39,904 bases of DNA from Terriglobia bacterium (GTDB taxonomy: Bacteria > Acidobacteriota > Terriglobia > Bryobacterales > Bryobacteraceae), in NCBI GenBank assembly GCA_010084195.1, contig RGPS01000030.1, forward strand, positions 1 through 39,904, given 5' to 3'. A program made the position numbers and the translations under genes. Shown in pieces: positions 16,136 through 24,284 of this stretch (its first letter is position 1; every line of letters starts with the position of its first letter). Under the pieces are notes generated by a model. The model was given only the letters and a program-made list of their open reading frames with translations. It was not told the DNA's origin and made no database searches.

Positions 16136-17140
16136 CTACTTCGCGGCATCGAGGGACCCGATGCCTTTATCCGGCCACGCGGGGTACCAGCGAAACACGT
16201 TGCCGGTGAGGCTGCCGATGAAGATATTGCCATCGCGGGCGACATCGAGCCAGTGGCCGGGGCTTTCCATGGAGCCGAGGATGCGACCGGTTTTCAGATC
16301 CAGATGCATGATGCGCCCTCCGAGCGCTTCGTTGGCGATGACCTCGATGCGGTTGCGGTCGGCGATCATCCAGAACTGTCCGTCCTTCGTGATGAAGATA
16401 CTTTGCGGAGAGCCGGTGTGGGTCCACTGGCGAAGGAATTTGCCGTCGGACGTGAAGATCTGGACGCGATTGTTTTCGCGGTCGGCTACGTAGACGAGGC
16501 CAGCCGGGTCAACAGCGACGCCGTGGGGAACCTGAAACTCGCCGGGTCCACGACCGGCCTTGCCCCATTCCATCAGATAATTGCCATCTTTGGAAAACTT
16601 CACGATGCGGGAGTTCGCGTAGCCATCGGAGACGTAGACATCACCGTTCGAGGCAAAAGCAATGTCGGTGGGGCGGTTGAAGGTCTGCTGGTCAGAACCT
16701 GTCGTACCGGCGGTGCCGAGGGTGAGCTGGAGTTTACCGTCATTCGAGAACTTCATCACCTGATGGAGGGCGGTGTCTGTGATCCAGACGTTTTGTTCCG
16801 CATCGAGACGCAGGCCGTGGGGGCTTTTGAACAGGCCCTTGCCGAAGCTGCGAAGGTAGCGGCCATCGGGCGCGAAGACGACGATCGGATCGGCTTTGGG
16901 GCCGCGTTGAAAGGCGTAAACATTGTTGGCCTGGTCGGTTGCCACGGCAGAGACGCGCCCGAACTTCCAGCCCTCTGGCATGGTGTCGGGTTCTTCACCG
17001 AAACGACTGTTGACCCTGTACTTGAGTTGGCCACCCTCATGCGGGTACCAGCCCAGGAGTGGCAGATCCGGTTGGGCGACGAGGAGGGCGGAGGTAAACA
17101 CGAGGGCTGCGGTGACACGGCCTGAGGTCGGGAGAGGCAT
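16136..17140 (-). CDS. Secreted NHL-repeat beta-propeller protein
   Basis: 334 residues with a signal peptide (GRVTAALVFTSALLVAQ) and a six-bladed propeller of NHL repeats: SAVATDQANNVYAFQRG, PHGLRLDAEQNVWITDT, PTDIAFASNGDVYVSDGY, PHGVAVDPAGLVYVADREN and weaker C-terminal blades ending WLDVARDGNIFIGSL. NHL propellers bind partners or, in peptidylglycine lyase relatives, have enzymatic activity; no catalytic set could be identified. It is convergent with the broken oxidoreductase (stops adjacent, no gap) and divergent from the MFS gene with a 34-bp gap. Confidence 0.85.
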   Translation of the reverse strand: MPLPTSGRVTAALVFTSALLVAQPDLPLLGWYPHEGGQLKYRVNSRFGEEPDTMPEGWKFGRVSAVATDQANNVYAFQRGPKADPIVVFAPDGRYLRSFGKGLFKSPHGLRLDAEQNVWITDTALHQVMKFSNDGKLQLTLGTAGTTGSDQQTFNRPTDIAFASNGDVYVSDGYANSRIVKFSKDGNYLMEWGKAGRGPGEFQVPHGVAVDPAGLVYVADRENNRVQIFTSDGKFLRQWTHTGSPQSIFITKDGQFWMIADRNRIEVIANEALGGRIMHLDLKTGRILGSMESPGHWLDVARDGNIFIGSLTGNVFRWYPAWPDKGIGSLDAAK

Positions 17141-17174
17141 TGAAGCATTCTCTCATGATTAGATGTAATGACGC

Positions 17175-18407
17175 ATGGTGCAAAAGATCCCGAGCCCCGG
17201 TGGTGCGCGGCGCTACGGCGTCGTGTTTTTTTTATTCGTTCTGTCGATGATCACTTACATCGACCGGGTTTGCATTTCTGCGGCCAAGGATCCGATTGCG
17301 GCGGAGCTGTCGCTATCAGACAGCGCCATGGGCCTGGTATTTAGTGCGTTTGCTCTCGGCTATGCTCTGGCACAGATTCCAACCGGGCGATTGGCGGATC
17401 GCTTCGGGCCGCGTTATGCGTTAACCGGCATTGTGCTGGTGTGGAGTGCATTGACGGCGCTTACCGGGGCGGCGTGGAATCTGGCATCTTTGGTCGTGAT
17501 TCGATTCCTGTTCGGCGTGGGCGAAGCGGGTGCGTTCCCGGGGAGTGCTCGGGCGGTGGTCAATTGGCTGCCTGCGGGCGAACGGGGCAGGGCCAACGGG
17601 GTTCTGTTTTCCGGTTCCCGTCTGGGGGCTGCGGTGTCGTTTCCGTTACTGGCGTGGATGCTGACGCGATGGTCGTGGCGACCTTCGTTTTTCATTCTGG
17701 GAGGGCTGGGAGCGACGTGGGCGATTGTGTGGTTCCTGTGGTTCCGGGATCAGCCGCCAGGCATGGCAGCAGAGGCTCCGGGGCGGAATGGTGCGCCTTC
17801 GGTGTCGTTGTTCCGGCACAAGGGGATCGGTCTGGCGATGGCACAGTACTTCGCCACCAATTTCACGACGTTTCTGGTGCTCTCGTGGATGCTGCCCTAC
17901 CTGAAGAAGCAGTATCAGCTGAGCGATTCCCGGGCAGCGATGTATTCGATGATTCCGCTGGTAATGGCAGCGTCGGCACAATGGTTGACCGGATGGATGG
18001 TGGACCGTCTCTATCGGTCACCGTGGAGAGTATGGTCCAGACGCTTGCCTGCGATTGTGGGCTTCACTTCGTCGGCGCTGGCACTGCTGGCTTTAACTAC
18101 CGCCGGTTCGGCAGAGGCAGCGATTGTCTGGTTCGCCATTGCAGCGTTTGGGGCCGATATGACGGTCAGTCCGGGTTGGGTTTTCTGCTCGGACATTGCC
18201 GGAGCTAAGTCAGGCACCGTGTCCGGGGCCATGAACATGATGGGGAATCTGGGTTCGTTTGTGAGTGCGAACGCATTTCCGTACCTGTTCGGGTTGACGG
18301 GTACGGCGTCGGCCTATTTTGTGGTTACCGCCGGGATGAATCTGGTGGCGGTGTTTTGTTGGTTAAGGATGAAGTCCCCGGAGTTGACGGAACAGGTCCG
18401 GGGTTAG
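17175..18407 (+). CDS. MFS transporter, anion:cation symporter (ACS) type
   Basis: 410-residue inner-membrane protein with about 12 hydrophobic segments. SMITYIDRVCIS in the first helix, GYALAQIPTGRLADRFGPR (MFS motif A) and FLFGVGEAGAFPGSARAVVNWLP are typical of the ACS family (hexuronate ExuT, galactonate DgoT, phthalate carriers). It would take up an organic acid by proton symport. Its position next to the dehydrogenase, amidohydrolase and Gfo/Idh/MocA group suggests it supplied their substrate; the substrate is unknown. Confidence 0.88.
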   Translation: MVQKIPSPGGARRYGVVFFLFVLSMITYIDRVCISAAKDPIAAELSLSDSAMGLVFSAFALGYALAQIPTGRLADRFGPRYALTGIVLVWSALTALTGAAWNLASLVVIRFLFGVGEAGAFPGSARAVVNWLPAGERGRANGVLFSGSRLGAAVSFPLLAWMLTRWSWRPSFFILGGLGATWAIVWFLWFRDQPPGMAAEAPGRNGAPSVSLFRHKGIGLAMAQYFATNFTTFLVLSWMLPYLKKQYQLSDSRAAMYSMIPLVMAASAQWLTGWMVDRLYRSPWRVWSRRLPAIVGFTSSALALLALTTAGSAEAAIVWFAIAAFGADMTVSPGWVFCSDIAGAKSGTVSGAMNMMGNLGSFVSANAFPYLFGLTGTASAYFVVTAGMNLVAVFCWLRMKSPELTEQVRG

Positions 18408-18410
18408 GCG

Positions 18411-18734
18411 CTACGCGCTGAGGCGTTCGAGTCGGGCAATACGACGGTCGTGGGCGTCGGCTACGGCCAGCATTTGGGTGGTGGCCTTGAGCAGGACAGC
18501 GCCTTGCTCCCGAAGATCTGTCATTTCGAGAGCCACCACGCGCTGGCGCTCCTCCCATTCACGTTGCCGCTGTTCGGCTTCGCGTTGCCGCTGTTCAGCT
18601 TCACGTTGCGAGGCCTGGGCATCCAGTTGCCACGCCCGGTGCCGCTCTTCGGCTTCGCGCCGGGTGTCTTCGAGCCGATGTCCCATCAGCTCAAGATTCA
18701 TGGTGATTGCATCCATCCGCTCTTCGAAAGTCAT
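18411..18734 (-). CDS. Coiled-coil protein, tandem copy A (107 aa)
   Basis: 107 residues with no cysteine or membrane segment. N-terminal MTFEERMDAITMNLELMGHRLEDT, then a long highly charged helix (about 25-70) built of QREAEQR/QREWEER units, then a conserved tail LLKATTQMLAVADAHDRRIARLERLSA. This is almost certainly one continuous amphipathic coiled coil. It is a paralogue of the next gene upstream, longer by 18 residues in the QREAEQR tract. Function unknown; such proteins are common in several copies in acidobacterial genomes as far as I recall. Confidence 0.8.
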   Translation of the reverse strand: MTFEERMDAITMNLELMGHRLEDTRREAEERHRAWQLDAQASQREAEQRQREAEQRQREWEERQRVVALEMTDLREQGAVLLKATTQMLAVADAHDRRIARLERLSA

Positions 18735-18778
18735 GACCGTGCATCCAGAGTAGCAAAACTTTGGACGCCCTACCGGGG

Positions 18779-19048
18779 CTATGCACTGAGGCCTTCGAGT
18801 CGGGCAAGACGGCGGTCGTGCGCGTCGGCTACGGCCAGCATTTGGGTGGTGGCCTTGAGCAGGACTTCTCCTTGCTCCCGCAGATGCGCTATTTCGATGG
18901 CCACCACATGGTGGCGTGCCTCCCATTCCCGTTGCCTTGCTTCGGCTTCCCGCTGCCGTTCTTCGGCTTCGCGCCGGGTATCTTCGAGCCGATGTCCCAT
19001 CAGCTCCATATTCATAGTGATCGCGTCCATCCGCTCTTCGAAAGTCAT
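18779..19048 (-). CDS. Coiled-coil protein, tandem copy B (89 aa)
   Basis: 89 residues, nearly identical at both ends to copy A: MTFEERMDAITMNMELMGHR and LLKATTQMLAVADAHDRRLAR. The charged middle is shorter (EERQREAEARQREWEARHH). Copy B is followed by a 44-bp spacer and copy A. Both start codons are preceded by the same short leader, TTTTGCTACTCTGGA, whose TACTCT could be a -10 box, so each copy probably has its own promoter. Function unknown. Confidence 0.8.
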   Translation of the reverse strand: MTFEERMDAITMNMELMGHRLEDTRREAEERQREAEARQREWEARHHVVAIEIAHLREQGEVLLKATTQMLAVADAHDRRLARLEGLSA

Positions 19049-19079
19049 GGTCGTGAGTCCAGAGTAGCAAAACCTCGGG

Positions 19080-20507
19080 CTACGCGATAATGCCGGGAAC
19101 CAGTTCGCCTTTGGTATCTGTGAGCCGGAAATCGCGCCCGGCGTAGCGGTAGGTGAGGCGTTTGTGATCGAGGCCGAGCAGGTGCAACATCGTCGCATGG
19201 AGGTCGTGAAAATGGACCTTGTTCTCCATCGAGTAGTAGCCGTAATCATCTGTTGCGCCATAGGAGAAGCCACGCTTGACGCCGCCTCCAGCCAGGAAAT
19301 AGGTGAAGGCTTCGGGGTTGTGGTCGCGGCCATCAGAACCTTCCGCCGTCGGCGTTCGGCCGAATTCACCGCCCCAGACGACGAGCGTGTCGTCGAGCAG
19401 GCCGCGAGATTTGAGGTCTGCGATGAGGCCGGCTATGGGCTGATCCACTTCCTTCGCATTCTGGGAGTGGTCACGCAGCAGTTCCGAGTGCTGGTCCCAC
19501 TTGTAGGTATGGCTGACCTGCACAAAACGGACACCTTTTTCAGACAGACGGCGGGCCATCAGGCACTGGCGTCCGAAATCTTCGGTGATGCGGTTATCGA
19601 GGCCGTAAAGCTTCTGGGTGGCTTCGGATTCACCACTGATATCCTGCAGGCCCGGGGCTTCCGCCTGCATGCGGAAGGCAAGTTCGAAGGATTCAATACG
19701 ACCTTCGAGAGCGGCATCATGGCCGGTCTGCGCCAGTTGCGCCCGATTGAGTTCCTGAGAGAAGTCAATCTCCATGCGCTGGATATCTTTAGGCGTTTCC
19801 GAGTTGGTGATGTACGGCAACTTCGCATCGCGGGCCTTGATACCGACGGATCCGATGGGAGTACCGGCATAGGGAGCAGGCAGGAAGCCGGAGCTGAAGT
19901 TATTGGCACCGCCGTGGCTTTGCGTGGGGCAGATAGTGACGTAGCCCGGCATGTTCTGGTTTTCGCTGCCGAGGCCGTAGGTGACCCAGGATCCCATGGA
20001 GGGCCGCACGAAGGTATCGCTGCCGGTGTGGATTTCGAGGAGAGCTCCGCCGTGGCGCGAGTTCGACCCCCACATGGACTTGATGAAGCAGAGGTCATCG
20101 ACACGCTTCGCAATCTGCGGGAAGAGGTCGCTGACCCACATGCCGCTCTGCCCGTACTGTTTGAATTCCCAGGGCGACTTCAAGAGGTTGTAGGTTTGGC
20201 CGGAAACAACTTTGGGGCGCTGGAACGGCAGAGGCTTGCCGTGATCACGCTTGAGGAGAGGCTTGTAGTCGAAGGTATCCACCTGCGACGGGCCACCGTG
20301 CATGAACAGGAAGATCACACGCTTGGCCTTCGGGGCAAAGTGGGGGTCCTTAATTGCCAGAGGGTTGGCACTCTGCGCGGCGGCGCGAAGTTGCTCCTGG
20401 CCCAGAAGCCCGGCGAGCGCGACGGAGCCGAAGCCTGCGCTGGCAGACCGAAGAAGTTCGCGACGGGAGAGAGTTCGGTTCAGATGTGCATTCCAGTGAC
20501 GATTCAT
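19080..20507 (-). CDS. DUF1501 secreted sulfatase-like protein
   Basis: 475 residues from ATG 20507. A twin-arginine leader (TLSRRELLRSASAGFGSVALAGLLG) predicts export folded. The DUF1501 domain follows: RVIFLFMHGGPSQVDTFDYKP, SMWGSNSRHGGALLEIHTG, SWVTYGLGSENQNMPGYV, DTLVVWGGEFGRTPT and GRDHNPEAFTYFLAGGGVKRG. The fold is alkaline-phosphatase-like, but activity is unproven. It is typically encoded next to a DUF1549/DUF1553 cytochrome protein in Planctomycetes, Verrucomicrobia and Acidobacteria, as here with a 14-bp gap. The start is chosen because AGGAG lies about 11 bases before it; GTG 20519 adds only four residues. Confidence 0.92.
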   Translation of the reverse strand: MNRHWNAHLNRTLSRRELLRSASAGFGSVALAGLLGQEQLRAAAQSANPLAIKDPHFAPKAKRVIFLFMHGGPSQVDTFDYKPLLKRDHGKPLPFQRPKVVSGQTYNLLKSPWEFKQYGQSGMWVSDLFPQIAKRVDDLCFIKSMWGSNSRHGGALLEIHTGSDTFVRPSMGSWVTYGLGSENQNMPGYVTICPTQSHGGANNFSSGFLPAPYAGTPIGSVGIKARDAKLPYITNSETPKDIQRMEIDFSQELNRAQLAQTGHDAALEGRIESFELAFRMQAEAPGLQDISGESEATQKLYGLDNRITEDFGRQCLMARRLSEKGVRFVQVSHTYKWDQHSELLRDHSQNAKEVDQPIAGLIADLKSRGLLDDTLVVWGGEFGRTPTAEGSDGRDHNPEAFTYFLAGGGVKRGFSYGATDDYGYYSMENKVHFHDLHATMLHLLGLDHKRLTYRYAGRDFRLTDTKGELVPGIIA

Positions 20508-20521
20508 ATTGGGCTTCACTC

Positions 20522-23500
20522 CTAATTCAGGTAGACAAACTCGTTAGATGCCAGCAGAGCTTTGCAGAAGCTCTCCCAGGCCAGGAGATGACGCTTCGCA
20601 GCATCAGCTTCTTTGGGTGCCATGGCTTTCTCGATCTGCGCGACGAAGGTCATGGCCCGATCCACTTCGGCTGATGACGGCGGACGAGAGAGCGCCCGTT
20701 CCCAGGCATCACGGATGCGTCCGGCATCATCCAGATCTTTACGGTCCAGCAGCTTTTGCGCCATGTTGCGCGTGCTCTTCAGAACCAGGGTGGAGTTCAT
20801 CATGAAGAGGGCCTGCGGCGCGATGATGGTGGAGTTGCGATCACCATTCGGCGTGGCCGGATCGGGCAGATCGAAGGCCTGGAACATCTCGTAAAGAGAA
20901 CTGCGGACGACCGGAAGATAAACGGCGCGGCGGGGATTGTCGTAATCGTTGGCCCCTCGTTTTGAGGTATTAGCCACATACTGGCGATCTTTGTAATCGA
21001 GCAGCGTGCCGCCGGCTTTCAGGTCCAGTTCGCCGGTTACGGCAGTGACTGCGTCACGAATCTGTTCGGCTTCCAGACGCTGCCGATTGGCGCGCCACAA
21101 CAGAACATTTTCCGGATCCACTTCGTTGGATTTCTCGTCAAAGGTGGCGCTCATCTGGTAGGTGTTCGACAGCATCATGAGCCGGTGCATGTCTTTCATC
21201 GACCATTTCTTGTCCACGAACTGCAGGGCGAGGTAGTCCAGTAACGGCTGGTTGGTTGGCAATTCACCCAGGCGCCCAAAGTTGTCAGTAGAGGGCACAA
21301 TGCCCTTCCCAAAGTGCCAGCGCCACAAGCGGTTCGCCATCACGCGACTGGTGAGGGGATGTTCCGGTTGCGTCAGCCATGCGGCCAGTTGGAGACGCCC
21401 GCTCTGGCCATCAGGGACCGGCTTCTGGTTGTCACCGGAAACCACGCTCAGGAAGCGGCGCGGGACTTCGTCCCCCAGCGTCCAGTGGCTGCCCCGAATA
21501 TTGATCCTGGCGTTCTCAATGCTCTCGCCTTCCTTCACGCCCATAGCTTTGGGCAGATCGGGAGTCGCGTCTTCGAGGGTCTTCTTCTCGGCATCCAGTT
21601 TGGCCAGCTCATCCTGCGCTGCTTTGGGGTAGAACTGCCTGGCGTTGTCGGGAGCTTCGAAGGGGCCAGCCTTGGCGTAGGAGATTTCGCGGAAGGGTTC
21701 GAGGACTTTATCGGGCAGCGGCTCATCGTACTTAGTCGCGTTGCGCTCCGCCTTCTTCGCTTCCCCGGTGTTGGCTGCCTTGCGCTTCTCCTGCTCGGCC
21801 TGCCATGCCTTGTCAGCTTCGTCGAATAGCGCCTGGTATTTCGCCGCAAGGTCTTCGCGCGATTTGGGTTCGTAATTGCGGAAGCGCTCCTGTGCAGGAG
21901 ACGTCCAGCCGGTCAGAGCTCCGCCGCCCAGGGTCTTTTTGTCTTCATACGCAAAAAGTGGCAGAAGGACTGAATTCGGCGCGCCCCGAGACCGCCGGAG
22001 GTCTTCCACCCACTGCACCAGATAGCCGGGATTGATAGCGTACTGCCGAGCTACCTGCTCCACAGATTTCGGTACTTCTGTGCCGACGAATGGGGTCACG
22101 GTAAAGGCTTCAAAGTACGGGAACCGGTTTTTATGTTCGAGACGGATCGTGTTCTTACCGGCCTTCAGCGGCACCACTCCGGTTACGGTCCAGCCGCCGG
22201 CGTCGGGCGAGGCTTCCCGATTGCTCACAGCAGCGAGGCCACCAATTTCCAGAACTCCATTCACCTGAACACCGGCGGTACCGGCTCCGGTCTCCTGTTC
22301 GAGCGTATCCAACTGATACAACCCGGCGGCGGGAACAGAAACTTCATACTCGGCGAAGTATGGACCCTTCGATTTCTCGGGGGTGTTGGCCGTTTCCTTC
22401 GTCAATTTGCGCAGGACGTTGCCTTGTTCAAAACTCTCGGCTGTTCGCTGGACGGTGGGCTTGCGGCCCGTCTGGCTTCCCGGCTTCAGATCGAGCTTCT
22501 CGTAGTGCAGGAGGTCCATCGCACCCAGCAGATAGTGGCCGACTTTCGGGCGGGCTCCCTTTACCAGGACTTCGTTTTCGCGCGTTCCGACCGCAGTAAT
22601 TTCCTTGGTCTTCGCCGTGATCCTGTCCAGGTGTTCCTGGAGCTTTTTTCGCTCTTCTGCCGGGGCCAGAACGTACTCGTGCCAGCGGGCGACAACCTTA
22701 TAGTCCTCCATCGTCTTCGAGCTCAGGAAGATTCCAGCCATCGAGTAGTAATCGGCGGTGGGGATGGGATCGAACTTATGGTCGTGGCACCGTGCGCAAC
22801 CCACGGTCAGGCCCATGAAGGCACGGGCAGTCGTGTCCACCTGTTCGTCCACGATGTCCATCTTCATTTTGACGGGGTCGTCTTCGGCCAGCATCTTGGC
22901 ACCCAGGGTGAGGAAGCCGGTAGCCGTCCAGCGTTCAAATTGGGTGGCATCATCGGAGGCTGGTAAAAGGTCTCCGGCCAGTTGTTCCTTGACGAACTGA
23001 TCGTAGGGTTTGTCTTTGTTGAAGGCCTGGATTACGTAGTCACGGTACCGCCAGGCGGCGCGGTAGACGAGGTTTTCGTCAAGCCCATTGGAATCGGCAT
23101 AGCGGGCGACATCGAGCCAGTGACGAGCCCAGCGTTCGCCATAGTGGGGCGAAGCGAGCAGGCGGTCAACCACCTTCGAAAAGGCACCAGGACTGTTGTC
23201 GTCCAGAAACTGTTTTACTTCTGCCGGGGTCGGAGGGAGGCCGGTGAGGTCGAAAGTGGCACGACGAAGCAGGGTTCGCTTGTCCGCAGAGGGGGCTGGT
23301 TTCAGGCCCTTCTTTTCGAGGGCACTCAGCACGAAAGCATCAATTGGGGATTTTACCCACGCGGAGTTTGCGACGGCGGGGGCTTTGGCAGCTGCGGGTG
23401 GCGTAAAGGCCCAGTACTTCGGAGCGGGTGTTTTGGCACTGGCTTCGGTCGCGGCAGGCCACGGCGCCCCCATTTCGATCCATTTGCCGATCAACGCCAG

Positions 23501-23815
23501 GTCTCCGTCTTTCAGCTTGCCGGAAGGGGGCATCTTCAAGGTGCCGGATTGCATGACGGCAGTGAGGAGCAGGCTCTCGGCCGGTTTGCCCGGAACCACC
23601 GCCGGACCCCGTGCGCCACCCTTGAGCAGGTTTTCCCTGCCATCCAGACGCAGCCCTCCCATGGCCGCAGTCGTCGAGTGGCACGCGCCGCACTGGCGCA
23701 GGAACAAAGGTCGGATGTTGGTTTCGAAGAAAGCATTGGCTTCTTCGGGCGTCGCCGGAAGGGCCGGCAGCGCGGAGAGAACCAGGAAGGTGAGGGCGCT
23801 CGAAATCGATCGCAT
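20522..23815 (-). CDS. DUF1549/DUF1553 planctomycete-type cytochrome protein
   Basis: 1097-residue secreted protein. A signal peptide (MRSISSALTFLVLSALPALPA) precedes a planctomycete-type cytochrome C domain with CGACH (Cys42, Cys45, His46) and LKMPPSGKL. DUF1549 follows (IDAFVLSALEKKGLKPAP, RRATFDLTGLPPTPAEV, HYGERWARHWLDVARYADSNG), then a second haem-like motif CARCHDHKFDPI at about 343. A carbohydrate-binding-like beta sandwich covers about residues 490-600. The C-terminal DUF1553 shows LTSRVMANRLWRWHFGKGIV, STDNFGRLGELPTNQPLLDYLA and LLWRANRQRLEAEQIRDAV. With DUF1501 it is thought to act in breakdown of complex, possibly sulfated, polysaccharides, though the chemistry is not established. 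Length is typical for fused family members. Confidence 0.92.
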   Translation of the reverse strand: MRSISSALTFLVLSALPALPATPEEANAFFETNIRPLFLRQCGACHSTTAAMGGLRLDGRENLLKGGARGPAVVPGKPAESLLLTAVMQSGTLKMPPSGKLKDGDLALIGKWIEMGAPWPAATEASAKTPAPKYWAFTPPAAAKAPAVANSAWVKSPIDAFVLSALEKKGLKPAPSADKRTLLRRATFDLTGLPPTPAEVKQFLDDNSPGAFSKVVDRLLASPHYGERWARHWLDVARYADSNGLDENLVYRAAWRYRDYVIQAFNKDKPYDQFVKEQLAGDLLPASDDATQFERWTATGFLTLGAKMLAEDDPVKMKMDIVDEQVDTTARAFMGLTVGCARCHDHKFDPIPTADYYSMAGIFLSSKTMEDYKVVARWHEYVLAPAEERKKLQEHLDRITAKTKEITAVGTRENEVLVKGARPKVGHYLLGAMDLLHYEKLDLKPGSQTGRKPTVQRTAESFEQGNVLRKLTKETANTPEKSKGPYFAEYEVSVPAAGLYQLDTLEQETGAGTAGVQVNGVLEIGGLAAVSNREASPDAGGWTVTGVVPLKAGKNTIRLEHKNRFPYFEAFTVTPFVGTEVPKSVEQVARQYAINPGYLVQWVEDLRRSRGAPNSVLLPLFAYEDKKTLGGGALTGWTSPAQERFRNYEPKSREDLAAKYQALFDEADKAWQAEQEKRKAANTGEAKKAERNATKYDEPLPDKVLEPFREISYAKAGPFEAPDNARQFYPKAAQDELAKLDAEKKTLEDATPDLPKAMGVKEGESIENARINIRGSHWTLGDEVPRRFLSVVSGDNQKPVPDGQSGRLQLAAWLTQPEHPLTSRVMANRLWRWHFGKGIVPSTDNFGRLGELPTNQPLLDYLALQFVDKKWSMKDMHRLMMLSNTYQMSATFDEKSNEVDPENVLLWRANRQRLEAEQIRDAVTAVTGELDLKAGGTLLDYKDRQYVANTSKRGANDYDNPRRAVYLPVVRSSLYEMFQAFDLPDPATPNGDRNSTIIAPQALFMMNSTLVLKSTRNMAQKLLDRKDLDDAGRIRDAWERALSRPPSSAEVDRAMTFVAQIEKAMAPKEADAAKRHLLAWESFCKALLASNEFVYLN

Positions 23816-23869
23816 GGGATTGGATCGATTTTATCAGTTCCGTAAACGGTTAAGGGAACTGCTTCGCAG

Positions 23870-24247
23870 TTAGTTCGAGATCAGTTGCGCGAGACGGGCA
23901 AGAGTGATGGAGCCGTGGGAGATCGCCGTGACAACTTTACCGTCGCGAAGAAGAATGATCTGCGGGGATTCGTGCCGCACTCCGGTTCGCTCCGCGATCT
24001 TGTTTGAAGTGGCGCGCTGCTGGATCACGGGCACCATGTTGACGGGGAAGTCGGGGTGCGCGTGGGTAAACTTCATCACCTGCAAATGGGCAGCCCAGCT
24101 GGTGGGGCAGGCGGTGCTGTGCTTGAACAGAATCACCGTCCCTTGCGACAGCAGCGCTTCCAGGTCGGTATCCCCGCCAATTTCCCGAATTTGGCTGTCG
24201 GCAACTGCTGCCGTCTCCGAATCACCCTTGTTGAACCAGTTAAACAT
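23870..24247 (-). CDS. Monothiol bacilliredoxin BrxC/YtxJ-like
   Basis: 125 residues from ATG 24247, which has AGGA a few bases upstream. The thioredoxin-fold signature is VILFKHSTACPTSW (single Cys47), followed by the substrate-side VIQQRATSNKIAERTGVRHESPQIILLRDGK with the cis-Pro. This is the YtxJ family, whose Bacillus member removes bacillithiol from mixed disulfides. It suggests that this organism makes bacillithiol, but no bshA, bshB or bshC gene is in the window. It is downstream of the lactonase by 37 bp on the same strand. A short perfect dyad (AACTGC-TTC-GCAGTT) overlaps its stop codon. Confidence 0.85.
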   Translation of the reverse strand: MFNWFNKGDSETAAVADSQIREIGGDTDLEALLSQGTVILFKHSTACPTSWAAHLQVMKFTHAHPDFPVNMVPVIQQRATSNKIAERTGVRHESPQIILLRDGKVVTAISHGSITLARLAQLISN

Positions 24248-24284
24248 CGTCCTAATAACAGATTCTCTGCGGTGTCCGAAAGAT

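Larger units (their letters stand above)
18411..19072. repeat. Tandem gene duplication with shared leader
   Basis: Two direct units (18411-18759 and 18779-19072) each contain a coiled-coil gene and the same 15-bp leader upstream of the start. The units differ mainly by an internal 54-bp expansion made of short GAA/CAG-rich codon repeats, so the ancestral duplication was followed by slippage inside the repeat tract. Confidence 0.75.

Noticed and set aside
18411..19070. One long 219-codon minus-strand frame running through both coiled-coil genes
   Set aside because: Copy A reads in this frame but the part covering copy B is out of frame with it; the two MTFEERMDA starts with identical leaders show two separate genes.
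23857..23871. Perfect dyad AACTGC-TTC-GCAGTT as a terminator
   Set aside because: It overlaps the bacilliredoxin stop codon, has a six-pair stem and no T-run on either strand, so it is too weak to call.
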